A stretch of 64,000 nt of DNA from Paratinospora sagittata. Taxonomy: Eukaryota; Streptophyta; Magnoliopsida; Ranunculales; Menispermaceae. Positions 48,018-61,021 of this stretch are shown in pieces. The notes beneath the pieces were generated by a model that did no database searches, was not told the DNA's origin, and saw only the letters and a list, made by a program, of their open reading frames with translations. Every line of letters begins with the position of its first letter. Within the stretch, counting starts at the first letter, position 1. Made by a program: the position numbers and the translations under genes. The DNA lies in NCBI GenBank assembly GCA_035771175.1, contig CM069598.1, positions 10,752,668 through 10,816,667 of the forward strand, read 5' to 3'.

Positions 48018-51000
48018 AGATACCGGAGAGAGCTCAGATTCCGGCGCTTCTATCCTCAAAACAGCCGAATCTGTCACCGGAGCCGTATCGTCAACGAGAG
48101 AGGAGGACCGAGCGAAAGGCTCACCGTCGGAGATGCAGAGGCCAGGGGTTTTCCGGCAACCGGATTCGGTTGAGGAAGGACGCAGGTCTGCCGGGAAAAA
48201 GGAGCGGACTTGGAACGCCGTTACTGCTGTGGAAGTTTGACGACCGAGATGTTTCTATCGGAGAGGATAATAAGGCGCCGGCGGAGTCTGGTCGGAGAGG
48301 TCGCCGGCAAGTGAGAGGTGTCGGAGAGGTTTGTGTTTCTGCTAGGAAGCTCGCTGCTGGACTGTGGCATTTGCAGTATATGGCGGGGAATGGCGGTGGG
48401 AATGAGAGCGGAGTTTTGGATAAGAGTTTGTGTGATCGGTGGGGTGTGGAGGTAAAATGGTGTTTCTCGAGATCTGTGGTTTTTTTTTGTTAGGGTTGGC
48501 AGGAGTGTTTTGATGAATGTTGGATGTTTAGGTTATAATGCTTTGAATGTTGTACTAGAAATATGTTGTTAGGATCCTCATTTTTGGATTTTCTGTTTCT
48601 TGATTTTGAAATGTGTAATATCAGTTGCATTAATGGAAAAATGTGACATTTTTGCTTAAAAAAATGCAAACTTTTCGAGTAGCGCATCGGATGATCCATG
48701 TTTTGGGGCATTCAAGGTTGAAATTTGGGAAGATGATTCATCTGGATGGTTTTTTCTGGGATTTATTGGGGATTTCTTCTGGTTTAGATTGAAACTCTAG
48801 TTGTTGCAACTTGCATTCATGATTCAAAGTTTATAGCAACTGATTGAGTTCTTGTTTCTTGCTTAAAAGTTAATTTTTTGGTGTTATGGTTTACTTTTGT
48901 GCAATTTATTGTCAGTTCCAAGAATATTTTTATTTACCTATTAAATGTTCCAGAGAGGTTTGTATGATCTTTAAATTGATATATTTGAATTGGAAAACAT
49001 GAGAATTTGTTTTGTTAATTTTGGAAGACTGAAAGTTTTGCTCATTAAACATTGGTGTTATAGGTGCAGGCTGGTGTTGGGCATTTAGACTCTCCATTTC
49101 ACTGCCATCGAGAGAGAAGAGAACTCGAAACTGAATCAAAGGAACTGTTACAGAGCCCTTTTCACTTTGCTGGTCCAAAGGATGGGTTTCTATGCAAGGT
49201 ATATTGGATTTTTCTTCTTGGTCTTTTGTCATGGTTGTTATCTAATCTTTACCATCTAATTTTTCGGCAAATATTGAGTTTATTCTTGCATTGGCTTTTT
49301 CCTCATGGTCTTTTGAAGTGGGCAGTATCTAATCTTTACCATTTTGCTTTTGTGGAAACAATGAGTTCACTAAAAGAACAACCGTCTCTTGCTGTTACAC
49401 ATATCTGGCATGTGTGCATGGAGGAAGGTGGCTTGATTATTTAGTTGCCCCATTCTGGGTGGCATATATTTAGAATTAGTTTCATTGCTATGTCAATAGT
49501 TTGATACATAACAGTGCTTCACTCATGAGAAAATATCCAACGAGTTTATTACGTTTTTGGTTTTACATGCGGCATCAACATCTTCGTGGATTGTTAATCA
49601 TCCCTTCTAGATTATCTGAAACCTAGAATGCTTTTGCTCATTTTTATTGACTTAATCCTTGTTTATTCATATCATGATCTGATCTTTAACGTTTTCTTCC
49701 ATTTGTAGGTTGAACCATCCACTTCCTTTCCTAACTCTGCAATGGAGGGGGCAACAAAATGGGACCCAGTGTGCACAAAATCATTAGATACGGTCTATCA
49801 ATTTAGTGGCCAGATGAAGCTTCTTCAAGACCATCAGGTTACTACTGGCTCAGTTGTTGCTGCGCTTCAAACAGAATTGGAAGAGGCTCGAATTCGCATA
49901 CACGAGGTTGAGGTGGAACGCCGGTCATCAAAGAAGAAACTTGAACACTTTTTGAGGAAACTTGCAGAAGAGAAGGCCTCTTGGCAGAGTAGAGAGCATC
50001 AGAAGATTTGGGCGATAATTGATGACGTCAAGGATGAGTTGAACAGAGAAAGGAAGAATCGTCAAAGAACAGAAATTGTTAACTCCAAATTGGTGAATGA
50101 GCTTGCTGAGGCCAAATTATCTGCAAAACGGATTTTCCAAGATTATGAGAAAGAGAGAAGATCTAGGGAACTAATGGAGGAAGTTTGTGATGAGCTAGCA
50201 AGAGAAATTGGAGAAGACAAAGCTGAAGTGGAAGCGTTGAAGAGAGAATCCATGAAAATCCGAGAGGAAGTTGAAGAAGAGAGGAAAATGTTGCAGATGG
50301 CTGAAGTATGGCGTGAAGAACGGGTGCACATGAAGCTGATTGATGCAAAGGTGACTCTTGAAGATAAGTACTCCCAAATGAGCAAACTTATAATAGAACT
50401 TGAAGCTTTCTTAAGGTCTCGCAGTGCAACCCCAGATGTTGCAGAGATGAGAGAAGCAGACAAACTGCTAGAGGCTGCCAGCATGGTGAAGATTCAAGAT
50501 ATAAAGGAGTTCACATATGAGCCTCCAAACTCAGAGGACATCTTCTCCGTTTTTGAGGATCCTCAAACTGGTGAAGCTAATGAGAGGGAGATTGAGCCAT
50601 GTCCTGGTTATAGTCCTGCTAGCCGAGCCTCCAAAATCCGTACCATGAGTCCTGATTACAACGAATGTGACCAAAATGCTGAATGGAGATATACAAATGG
50701 GCTTGTTAGTCAGAACAGGAACATGGAAGAGGACGGGAGTGGTTGGGAAACAGTGAGTCAAGCTGAAGAACAAGGCTCCAGCAATTCCCCCGATGGGAGT
50801 GATCCCTCTGTTAACAAGAACCGAAGAGATAGTAATGTGTCAGTCAGTGGAAAGGGCTGGGAGGATATTGCGGGTCATGATACGCCAGACACGGAAATAA
50901 GCGAAATATGTTCTATATCAGCAGGGCAGTCAAAGAAGAAGGCCTCATCCATATCGAGGCTGTGGAGATCAAATGGTGAAAATTACAAGATTGTATCTGT

Positions 51001-51274
51001 TGAAGCAATGAATGGAAGGCTCTCGAAAGGAAGATTTTCTACTGGAGGGATTATTTCCCCGGATCGTGGGTCAGTTGAAGGTGGGTTTAGCCCAAATTTG
51101 GCGGGTCATTGGAGCTCACCGGACTCAGCAAATCCGCAGATAGCACGAGGAATGAAAGGCTGTATTGACTGGCCTAGAAGTGCTCAGAAGAACAGTTTGA
51201 AATCAAAGCTTTTGGAGGCAAGGATGGAAAGCCAAAAAATCCAATTGCGTCATGTCCTTAAACAGAAGATTTAA
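48014..51274 (+). CDS. Coiled-coil protein of the At5g41620/At1g50660 family (USO1-like)
   Basis: Three exons, 48014-48451, 49064-49198 and 49709-51274, give 712 residues. The N-terminus (MKIPERAQI) is basic and Arg-rich. The conserved VSARKLAAGLWHLQ is near residues 107-120, followed by DSPFHCH in exon 2. Exon 3 opens with ATKWDPVC and then a long charged coiled coil (roughly residues 225-410) with LRKLAEEKASWQSREH, FQDYEKERRSRELMEEVCDE and AEVWREERVHMKLIDAKV, all family landmarks. The C-terminal third is Ser-rich and ends LRHVLKQKI. The family is widespread in plants and includes relatives of BRANCHLESS TRICHOME; the name USO1-like rests on coiled-coil similarity only. A cytoskeletal or scaffold role is inferred, not shown. 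Exon junctions keep frame and the open reading is intact. Confidence 0.88.
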
Positions 51275-51659
51275 GTATGAAACTTACAGGGAATGCTGGT
51301 TCATGTAAGCAAGCTCAGCTAAACTTATTGATGATTCATACCTGATGGGAGGAAGAAATGTGGTTCATCTGTCACCCTTCCAGTGAGTAGCTGAATCTCT
51401 CTATTTTTGTTAAAACTAGTCTTTGTCTAGAATTTATTTGCCCTTTATATATATGATCTTGCTTGTGCAATTCTGATGTTTTTGCTCTACACTAGGGAAT
51501 CAATCATGAGCAAGTCATGTAATCTATATTGTATCATTCATGATCAGAATCAAAATGAAGGAGAACTGTTTATGGCAGCAATATTGCTTATTCACTACTT
51601 TTGTGCACTCAAAATCAATTACTCTAAGCTAAAAGTTTTTTATTTGTTATATTAGATTT

Positions 51660-51805
51660 TGAACCACTTGGCACGATGGTTTAGGTTGCTGCATTGTGAT
51701 TTGAAGGTTACACGTTCAAATCTAAAAACAACCTCAACTAATGTGGAGGTGAGCCCGGACCTCGAAATAGTGGGAACCTTATGCACCGGATATTAGGGCT
51801 CATGT
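51660..51805 (+). mobile_element. Au-like SINE, nearly full length but diverged
   Basis: Box A-like TTGGCACGATGGTTTAGG, box B-like GGTTACACGTTCAAATCT, AACAACCTC, then AGCCCGGACCTCGAAATAG, TGGGAACCTTATGCACCGGA and TTAGGGCTC follow the order of the Au SINE consensus. It lies about 390 bp past the coiled-coil gene. Confidence 0.65.
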
Positions 51806-54800
51806 GATATCCAATATCTGAATAATTAAGAACCTAGCAGATTACCATTGTTAACTACAAAGGTAGCTAGTGTTACTTGTCCAGATGAGAGGTTAAGCAA
51901 TCTGAGTGTGTGCAGGGGGGGCCGAGTCCATTTTGACCCTGGAATACATTTTATCATCCAAAACTGACCTGGAAAAAAAAAAAAAAACAAACCGACCTGC
52001 CTGTTAATACATATCAAGAAAGCCCAAGCAACACAAGATAAAGAAGAGGAAGGGGGCTTTGTATTTATAAAGCTTAGCAACTTCTCAAGGTTAAGTTTTA
52101 CTTGAAAATAAACATATTGCAACAGTACTAAAGATATTACTAAAAAAAATGGTTTCCAATGTCTAATGTCAGATGGTTTCAAATCAGTCTTGTTAGATTT
52201 TATTATTACTGTCTTATTCATTACAAATAACAACTTAGACATCCAACAATCATTGTCATAGTTAATCTGACAAATTTTTACGCTGGTTGTTAACTACCAC
52301 CTAATGCAACTGCCATCCTTTAGTTGGGCTTAAGGGCTAGGACATCCCTATTAAATATCGGCTTAGCCCTAAATAGCGTACTGGAGAGGAAGAAGCATAT
52401 TTATATAGCACCACAAATGAGAAAAGGCTTAATTGAGTTGATTTAAGCTAAATTAATATCTAATATTCAATGAATAAGCCAGGCTATTGGAATAGTATCA
52501 TCTCTTATAAAACTATTTCACCTAAAAGTTGAAGTTGTAAGGTAGATGCCTACCTCTTTTTCAAAGGTGCCAACTCCCATCTAACTCTTTATCATGTTGC
52601 AAACTACTGATCTAAGAGTTATAGCTGATACACAGAAGTCTAAGAATGTATATCAAGTTATGAGTAGCAATTACTCAGTTCCTCGTTGAAAAGTTTCCTT
52701 TGACAAATTAACATAATTCCCAAAAAGCAGTGTGATCAACTATGTTGGAATAAGATAAAGACTGATCAACAGTTTTTCGCTTTCATGGGTATTGATAGAA
52801 TGCAGTATTTCTTGGTGGTGGAGCCAAATGCAAGGGAATATTAAGTCTAGTAAGTTGGTGGTAGGCCAAGTAATAGTTCATGCAGCAAAGTCAAGAATTA
52901 TTAATCAATGACCATAAAAATGTACTGATCGTGTTGGAAAATTTGCGTTTCCCTTATATGTGTGATCATTCTACGTTTTCTCATCTACCCATGTAGAGAG
53001 AACCCATTAAAGATTAAGGAGATTTGACCGAGGAAAACAATAATCCGTTCATCAATCATCATTGTTATTTCACTAAGGTATTGATGGTTGCTGTCATAAA
53101 TTCAAGTATTATTCTTCAATATTAAATCTTGGTTATTTGGCATAATTTGATCCTAGAACTGTGTTGATGCTATTCTAGGTTCTATAGAATATAAATTTAT
53201 CACAAGGAGGGTTTCACCCTTATTATAGCAAGGTCTTTTAGAGTAAAACTCCACATTTGGGGCTAAAGGTAGTTAAGTAACGAATGATATTGACATCAAT
53301 TAAAATTCAGACATGCCTAACATGTGGTATCAGATTTAATGGTTGGCACAAGTTTTGAGTTATTTTATACCAATATGTACATTAATTTGATATTAATATA
53401 GTTCTATCATTGACATGTATGTCAAACTCATACTCGAATTTGGGATGCATCAGTTGGTTCTAAATCTCGAATCTCTATTAGTAGTATCGATATTGTGCTC
53501 AACTTAACTACCTCTTGAGTTTAGGTGTGGACTCTACTCGAAAAAACGTTTGTACTAACGAGAATGAAGTCTCAATTTATAGTTTTTAAATTCATTTTTA
53601 CATACTTCATAGAAAAGAAATCCTTTGGAAGTTCGAGTAATTACAATCAAATTTGAAAAAAAAAAATCTTTTTAAAAAACTTAATCATCCAAACAAAAAG
53701 AATTTACAACTTAGATTAATGAAGAGCCTCTATAATGGCATGTTTCAATTAACATTGAAATCAAGTTTATATATATATTATCAAAAGTCATGCATGTGGT
53801 AGACAAAAAAGAAACAACAACAATTGATCATTGTGTTGGATTTTAGCTCAAACATGAATTCCTTATTGTTTTAGAACATGAAACACGTATTTAGAAAGTA
53901 ATTAAGACTTTTAAATATGGATAAGTGTTTTATGATTTAGTTATATTTTAATAAAGAAACCACGTTAATGTTATTGATTATCCCAACTAGTGAGTGAGAT
54001 CTAAAAGAAGGTGAAACTTGGTCCTTGGAAGCTTTGTGAAAGAGTATAAAGTTTAGAACTTGTGCAGGTGACGCAGTTGGAGTTTTAGTTTTCTCTTGAG
54101 TATTCTCTTTCGTTATTCTTCATTATCAAAGTCTCAAATCTATGTACTATCTGGTGTAGAAGTACTTGAGATATTTAATTCCTCTGAGGTATTTATTAAT
54201 TAATAGTAGATTATTTTTGTCCGTGATTTTTTTCCTGATTTTGAGGTTTTTTTACGTATATCTTTGAATTGTAGGTGTTGACTATTGTTCTTTTCTTTAT
54301 TGAAACTGTGATATTAAAAGATTTAGGTATTTTTTCCAACACTCTGTCCATTTAAAAGTACCAAGCCCTACCTGATAATGGGACGGTTCCCTTTGCATTT
54401 ACCCAAAGGGCATGGGATCGACATGCAAAGTATTACTTTAATTTCTCCATCAATAATTTTTTAAGACAGAGAGATAGACCAAATTAAGGCTAATATAATC
54501 GTCCTTATAAACAATGCACGTTTGGAATCTTTAGTAAGAAAATTCATTTGATGATATAATATAATTAAAAAATAGGAAAATTAAAATAATAATGATTGTC
54601 ACTGAAATATATAATACAAACCAGTTCTTTATATATATATCTTTTCTAATTTTCATAATCTATAGAGAGTAGTGACAATATGGATTTTAAGAATATATAG
54701 GGTTTGATGATCATATACGCACAAGCTGGCGTAAGTGTCATAGCTACTCAATTTCATGCATCTATCATGTCTCCATATACGTCAGGATCAGAAATTTATG

Positions 54801-55086
54801 TCTATGGTGTATCATTAGCTCCAATATTTCTGCCATATGAAGTTAAAAGCAAGTGGAATGAGACGGTTAAATCTGAAAAGGATATTATTGTTTTGTTTAG
54901 TATTTTATTTTAGATAGTTAATTGTATTACTTCTAATTAACGTATAATTATAAAAAATATAAAAAGGGTAATATTGAAAGTTTGAAAATTAAACTGATTT
55001 CACCCTAAGTTTTTAGTTTATCATAGATTAAACATTCATGTCTCAACTTAACTCAACTATCATATATCTAAGTTTAATTCAACTAA

Positions 55087-55160
55087 GTTTTTTCCTAGCT
55101 AACTTAATGAGGTTGGCTATATGCACCTGCGCTTCCTCCATTTTGTTCAAAAATTTAAGT
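55087..55160 (-). mobile_element. RTE-type LINE 3' fragment, short
   Basis: GTTTTTTCCTAGCTAACTTA, then ATGAGGTTGGCTATATGCAC and TTCCTCCATTTTGTTC matches the start of the other minus-oriented LINE ends. Confidence 0.5.
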
Positions 55161-56736
55161 CTATTCATTATTCATTATGAAAATAAATTAATTAGTGGTG
55201 TACATGTACATTGATTGTGTTTTTATCATCTTTTATTAATTTTGATCTCTTCTATTTAATTGTATTTGAAAATTAACATGGGGTATTTGAGTTCTTGATG
55301 CATGCTGTCATTTAAAAATTTAATTAAGTTGATTACCTATGAACTTAAAATAACCACACATATATATATATATATATATATAAGTAGAGAGGGATGCCTT
55401 AAGATAAATCAAACGTTAATTCTCTTAGAAAATATGAGAAAAAATTATGCTTGAGCTTAAATTTAGGGGTCATACACAGTGCACGAGGTTTTTGTTATCA
55501 CAGAGTTAAGAGAGAATTATGTAAGCAATCTACCTCGACAATAGAGAAAGACTATTTTTGAATTTAGAACTTAAAATGAGTAGGAACAATTTGAGATTTG
55601 CCATTATATATATCATAAACTAAGTCAATTATATATAACTTCTCTTCTTATTTTTAAACTAAAAGCAAATTTTCGTGTTATTTTATCATATATTAGTACT
55701 CTTGGTATACGCAAAGAATACAAATAATTAATTATTCATCAATATTGGAGATAGCTTCACGGCCAAATTGTGATCCAAGAGTACTAATATGTATGACAGA
55801 TTTTGATTTAATACGTATGACAGATATCTATATAATTAATTTACTAGATAGTTTTACGTACAATGCCATCACATAACCATATTATATATATTAATAAACA
55901 TTTAATTAAAAAGTAAAGTGGCCGGCCTAGCTATAGCCTATAGCCATTACAGGCCTCATTATAACTAAACGATAAATCACCAAATTGCATCTTGATGCTC
56001 CATAGTACCTAGAAAATATTGTTAGGATTCAGTGCAACTACTAAATTAAAGATATACTTCATAGTATAAAAATGGAATAAACAAGTGATTCTATGCAGCA
56101 ACTCAAAAATAAATTAAAGCCATCACATATACATATATAATCTAAAATTAATTAATATTCTACTGATCCCATTGCAATCAAAGTGGAATAAACTAATGAT
56201 ACCATTTGCTTAAATCACATGGAATATACTATAGGACTTGTATTTTATTTTACTTTTTTTACAAATGAAGGAGACTTGTGGGTAGCTCGTGGAGGAGAAG
56301 TACGAAGAAGAAGAGAGTAGCTGGTGAGATTCCGATTCTAGACAACCTAACCAGATATTGGCTTTCATTATTATTATTATTATTATTGCCTTTTTTTAAT
56401 ACTTCAAATCCAATTCACGAAGTTGGAGTTTCGTCTGTCATGTGTTATGTGTAGACACGGATACTGGTGGGCCCGGTGTGGAAGACACCACTTGCACATA
56501 TTTTTATTTCAATTACTTACATATGAATCTCCATTTAAATCAAAAAAATAATTTTTTACTTATTATTATTACATCAATCGGTACTCTGATTAATTAGTAT
56601 ATTCATATTTCAAGTGATCTAACCTTTAGTTTTACGTTAGTTATAAGTTCCTTAATATATTTGAACCAATTAATATATATATATATAAAAGTATACATAT
56701 ATATTTAATAAAGATAGAATTTATGAATGGAACCTA

Positions 56737-57429
56737 TCTGATGAGGACTTCGTTGTTCGTCAGGTCAGTGATACCGACCTGACGGTTGATGACTTCGAAA
56801 TAGGGATCCCTTAATCTGTTGCTGTCCATCTTGAGGAGAAATCTTTGCAGGAAAGCCTTTCTAATGCCATCAAGATGATCACCTCGGTAAGATTCAACTT
56901 CTAGTTGCTTTGCTTTTATCGTGTCTTTGTGTTAAGCTCATAATTTTGTGTTCAGTAGGGGGTGGCTTAGACGATTCTCTCCTTGCGTCAAGCCGACGAG
57001 AAGCAAATAGATTATTCTATCGAGATGAATGTCATGCACGCTTGCATGTGCAAGGCCCAAAAGAAGGCGAATGAAGCCGAGGTCCAGAGGATGGCCATGG
57101 TGGCCGAGCTCCGAAAGGCCCAGGATAGGCTTAAGGCAAAGACTTACGAGCTGGAGGCCTTCCGATTTGATTTGCCGCGTCAAAGGGACCAGGCAATCGA
57201 GGCATTCAAGACCTCCTCAGAGTTCCAGGGAGTCATTGATGCGGCCTGTCAGGAGGCCGTGACTGTATTCCGAGCTGACCTGCTTGAGTATTTCGAGGGC
57301 AGCGTGGATTTTCTTCTCTTCGATGCTTGGCAGCGAGGTGGAGATGAGGGGCCGAAGTGGGTGGCACCGATGAGGGAGAAAGACCTGCTAGCAGGTCGGA
57401 CCGAGGGACCGGACAATTCATATCGATGA
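56737..57429 (+). pseudogene. Broken retroelement-associated coiled-coil reading frame
   Basis: This GC-richer island in very AT-rich DNA has two coding-like blocks. The first (56737-56888) reads SDEDFVVRQVSDTDLTVDD but hits an in-frame TAA at 56812-56814, then ends at a donor-like GTAAGA. The second (about 56983-57429) encodes a charged helical stretch (AQKKANEAEVQRMAMVAELR) followed by SSEFQGVIDAACQEAVTVFR and DLLEYFEGSVDFLLFDAWQR. It has only a non-ATG start just after TAG 56968-56970. Frames of this type sit at the C-terminus of large plant retroelement or transposon gag-like proteins; that assignment is from general resemblance. No polymerase or LTR was recognised. It is a non-functional remnant. 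Confidence 0.5.
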
Positions 57430-59466
57430 TGATTCAGATGCCCCCAGCCTTGCCCACCTGATGCTGGCCAGGATCTTGCTCCTTAGGCTTGAGGCTTCTC
57501 GGTGTTTTCTTGTTTTATTTGCTAGCCTGCATGCCTTTACGCTTTTCCCTTTTCCATATCCAGCTCTGTACTTTTTTAGAACATTAATACAACTCTTCTT
57601 TTGATCAATATTTGTCTGTTTCCTTCACTGATTTTGTCTTGGTTTTTTGCTTCTTGCAAATTTTTTCTGAGTATAAGTTATTCTGCCTGTTGATGTGCTG
57701 AGGTTGGTGTTCTGTAAAAAAAGAAAAAACTGTTTGCTCTTGTATTGTTGTTTTAAATATAAAGAAATCTGTTTTCATATATATATAAAAAAAAAGTTAG
57801 ATTCTTATTCAAGCATTTAATTTTATTTTAAGATATTAGTCCATATAAGAAGGGGCCAAAATTACAAGTGAATAAAAGGGGGCCAAAAGTTTAGAAAAAA
57901 AAAAGAATAGAAAAGAGCTGAAAATTATCAAATAATAAAAAAAAAGGAGGCTAAAAATGATAAAAAAATAAATTTTATATTTATTAACATTATAAAAAAA
58001 ATCTATTAGCGCCATCTTACCAAATTATTCATAAATGTATTTTTTATATAAATTTATTTAATAGTTTATATTGAAAAGTTATGAGTAATTTAAAATTTTT
58101 GATAAAAATAACACATTGTAAATTAATGGGTTTTGTTTTTACAAATAATATAGATTAATAAGCCTAGTGTTATAATTCAAAATATAATAAACTAAATCAT
58201 TCAAAGAAAGAAAAAAATTATTATTATTATTATTATTTTTTAATAGTGTGCTTTTGGCATACCAGTAGTTTACCAGCCAAAACCTTAAATCATCCATCTG
58301 ATTGCTATGCTTACCGAATATTTAGGCCCGCCCTTTTTCTATTGGTTAAGTGAAAACATGGCTACTAAGGCCTACAAAAAGAAACACCCGAAGCATCAAC
58401 AAATAACAAACTCCTCATATTGGCCAGGTGATCAACATACTGGTTCCCTTCTCAAAACATGAGAGAGTCGACAATTTCATTCTCCTACTATTTAAAAACT
58501 TTTTGCAGTCTCTGATCAGGCTTGTGTATGGATGATGATCAAAGGACTCCTTTTAAAGAAGACTAATAGCACAAAAAGAATCAAACTCCACTGTTAGATG
58601 CATTTGTAACTAATCACTAAACTAATTCATCATTGATTGTTCTTCTACTAAGACTCGGGTAACTGATCACCTTAAATAGGAGAATTATATATATTATGAA
58701 AATATTTGAAAATGATGAATTATTGAATTACCATGAGATATTGATATAAAGTACATTCATCTTGTTGTAATGTGAAATTCTCTGACCCATTTGATTGCAA
58801 CTCACAAGGGCCAAGACCTGGCAAAGTAGGGCCATAAATCAACAACCTGCCAAACCGACTCTGTCCCATTGGTCACGCTTAAGTCAGGTTAGAATAGAAA
58901 GGCCCCACATTTGGTTTCCTACAGCAGAGGGTCGTCAGTAGGGTAGGCAGCCCCTTAAATAATACCCTACTTCCCCACAGATGGGCACTCTTGCACCCAT
59001 CAACTACTGTATATACGTAGCTGGTGGTAACAATAATACCACAAAACACACCCATTTTTATTTTTATTTCATTTTTGGCAAAATTGCATCCTTTGCCCAT
59101 CTTTTGATATGGAACTCCCATTATTAAGGAATCTTCAAAGTTAAAAAAAAAAAAAACTGTAAAATTTATACCTTATAAATGTACACATATATTTAATTGA
59201 TGAAGTTTTTTTAGATAACCTATTACCGCCCTCAACATTTAAAAAAAATCATTTATAACTATGTTATATTATAAAAAAAAATAATTAATAATTCTTTCTC
59301 TAGAAAAATTCTTTTATAATTATGTTATGTTATATGTTTTCGCTTCGTTCCTCCAAGAACAAAAGTCTAGATTTGTCACTTGCTCAAGAATAAGCTCTAA
59401 TGAGAGAAAAAAGTAACATTTTTTCAAAGGCTGTGTCAGTGTCCCCACACAACCCATCGTACAATT

Positions 59467-59585
59467 TTTTTTTTCTAGCAAAGGCCGCGTTCACCCCATC
59501 TGACGATAAGATTAGAACTCATACCCTCATGAATTATGAGTACAAGTTTTAATCACTTCACCGGCCATTTTGTTTGGTGGTATAT
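59467..59585 (-). mobile_element. Short tRNA-derived SINE-like element, copy 2 (family C)
   Basis: Minus strand: box A-like TGGCCGGTGAAGTGATTAAA, box B-like GGGTATGAGTTCTAATCTTA, then GGGTGAACGCGGCCTTTGC and an A-run. It aligns along its length with 45101-45210. Confidence 0.55.
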
Positions 59586-60462
59586 AAAAATATTTTTATA
59601 AATGTGAAAAATGTTAATTAATATTATAATAGTTAAATGATAAAGCATTGAGATGCACAATACATAGATATCTAATACATGATAACATACTTTTAAAAAA
59701 AAAACGACAAGGTACTTACATATATATAGTTATTTTTCTTTTAATTAGAATAATATTTTTATTATAAATATTACGGGTGTAAATGGGTTGATTCAAATCA
59801 TGGGTTTGGTTTAGCTTAGAATTAATTAAGGTTTTTATTTTTTTGTCAATCTATAATATTTGTTACATTAAATCGTCACATACATATAAATAATTTTAAA
59901 TTAATAATAAAAAATAAGAAAAATCTCAACTACTAATACGAAGAACAAATACTCACATCAGGGCCCAATAAAGTCGCAACGAGCTAACCCCCATAGGCCA
60001 CAACAACCTTTTGCTTCTTATGAGGCTGAAAAATATATAACTTGATTGATTTAGTTTAATTTGCAATTTGAGACTTTTAAAAGCGATTTAAAATAACTTA
60101 ATTGACTTCAAAAGTAAACTATCACACTCATTAAATCATGCACTATGTAATTTAAGATGCAAAATATATATTAATCTAATTGACATGAAAATATAGTTAA
60201 TTATGTGTATAGTTACATTTTCCTACAATTAGAATAACATTTTGTATTATGAATATACAATAGATGAACTACCAACAACACCACCTCTATTAACCATCCA
60301 ATGTGCTTTATCAACTAAGCAAGTTTTCTCCCTTTAATTCCCTCTACAAAGAACCTTATTTTATTAGAGTAATTGCTACAATAGTTTAATTGATGTCCAA
60401 TACATATTAATTAGTCCCCCCATTCATATTTGTATTTTAATAAGGACTGGTCACTGTACATC

Positions 60463-60470
60463 CACGTGGC
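60463..60470 (+). promoter_or_regulatory. G-box/ABRE upstream of the S40-like gene
   Basis: CACGTGGC lies about 385 bp before the TATA box. GCCACGTAGCC and a TGGGCCCA element follow within 130 bp (near 60567-60595). S40 genes respond to ABA and senescence, so an ABRE fits. Confidence 0.45.
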
Positions 60471-60846
60471 ATTGGATAGAAGGGTGGTGGTCAAGTGGGC
60501 TCCAATGCTCTTGGAAGCACACACACCCTGTTGAGCTCTGATAGAGATATGTAGGTGTGATGGTAGGCCACGTAGCCACATGAATGTGGGCCCAATCATG
60601 GATTCACATCACGGGGATTCCCAAAAAAAATAAAACAAAAATAAAAGTACAATATAAAAATATAAACCTATAGTTTTGTAATGGTGGGTCCAGCTTGTAA
60701 TGATAATTTTAGACCCTTTTTACTGTTCTATTTGGTTTTAAATTAAATTTATTAATTCCCTTTTTTTACCAAGAGATTTCATGAAACTCCAACAAAATGT
60801 AAATGTAAATGAAATGAAATGAAATTCAGGGGCTCCTTCAGAGGAC

Positions 60847-60854
60847 TATAAATA
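60847..60854 (+). promoter_or_regulatory. TATA box of the S40-like gene
   Basis: TATAAATA lies 168 bp before the ATG at 61022, leaving a leader of about 140 nt. Confidence 0.6.
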
Positions 60855-61021
60855 CATGACAAGAGGCTCTAAACCTTCTTCTATATATACATATATAACT
60901 TGTAGTGTAGTTTGTTGAATTATATTTTCTATATATATATATATCCCAATAAAATAAAATAGAACTCCGGCGTTGAGGGCCGTGGGAGATCGGAGACCGG
61001 ACGCCACTTCCGGTGGCACTG

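Larger units (their letters stand above)
51275..61021. other. 9.7-kb gene-poor region
   Basis: Mostly AT-rich sequence without recognisable genes. Typed pieces are an Au-like SINE (51660-51805), a LINE fragment (55087-55160), (TA)n runs near 55361-55382, a broken retroelement frame (56737-57429) and a SINE-like copy (59467-59585). The stretches 51806-55086 and 57430-59466 otherwise show nothing I can name. The last 600 bp are the promoter of the S40-like gene. Confidence 0.65.

Noticed and set aside
54704..54913. 69-residue frame in the gene-poor region
   Set aside because: AT-rich, no motif, no promoter or conserved neighbour; expected by chance.
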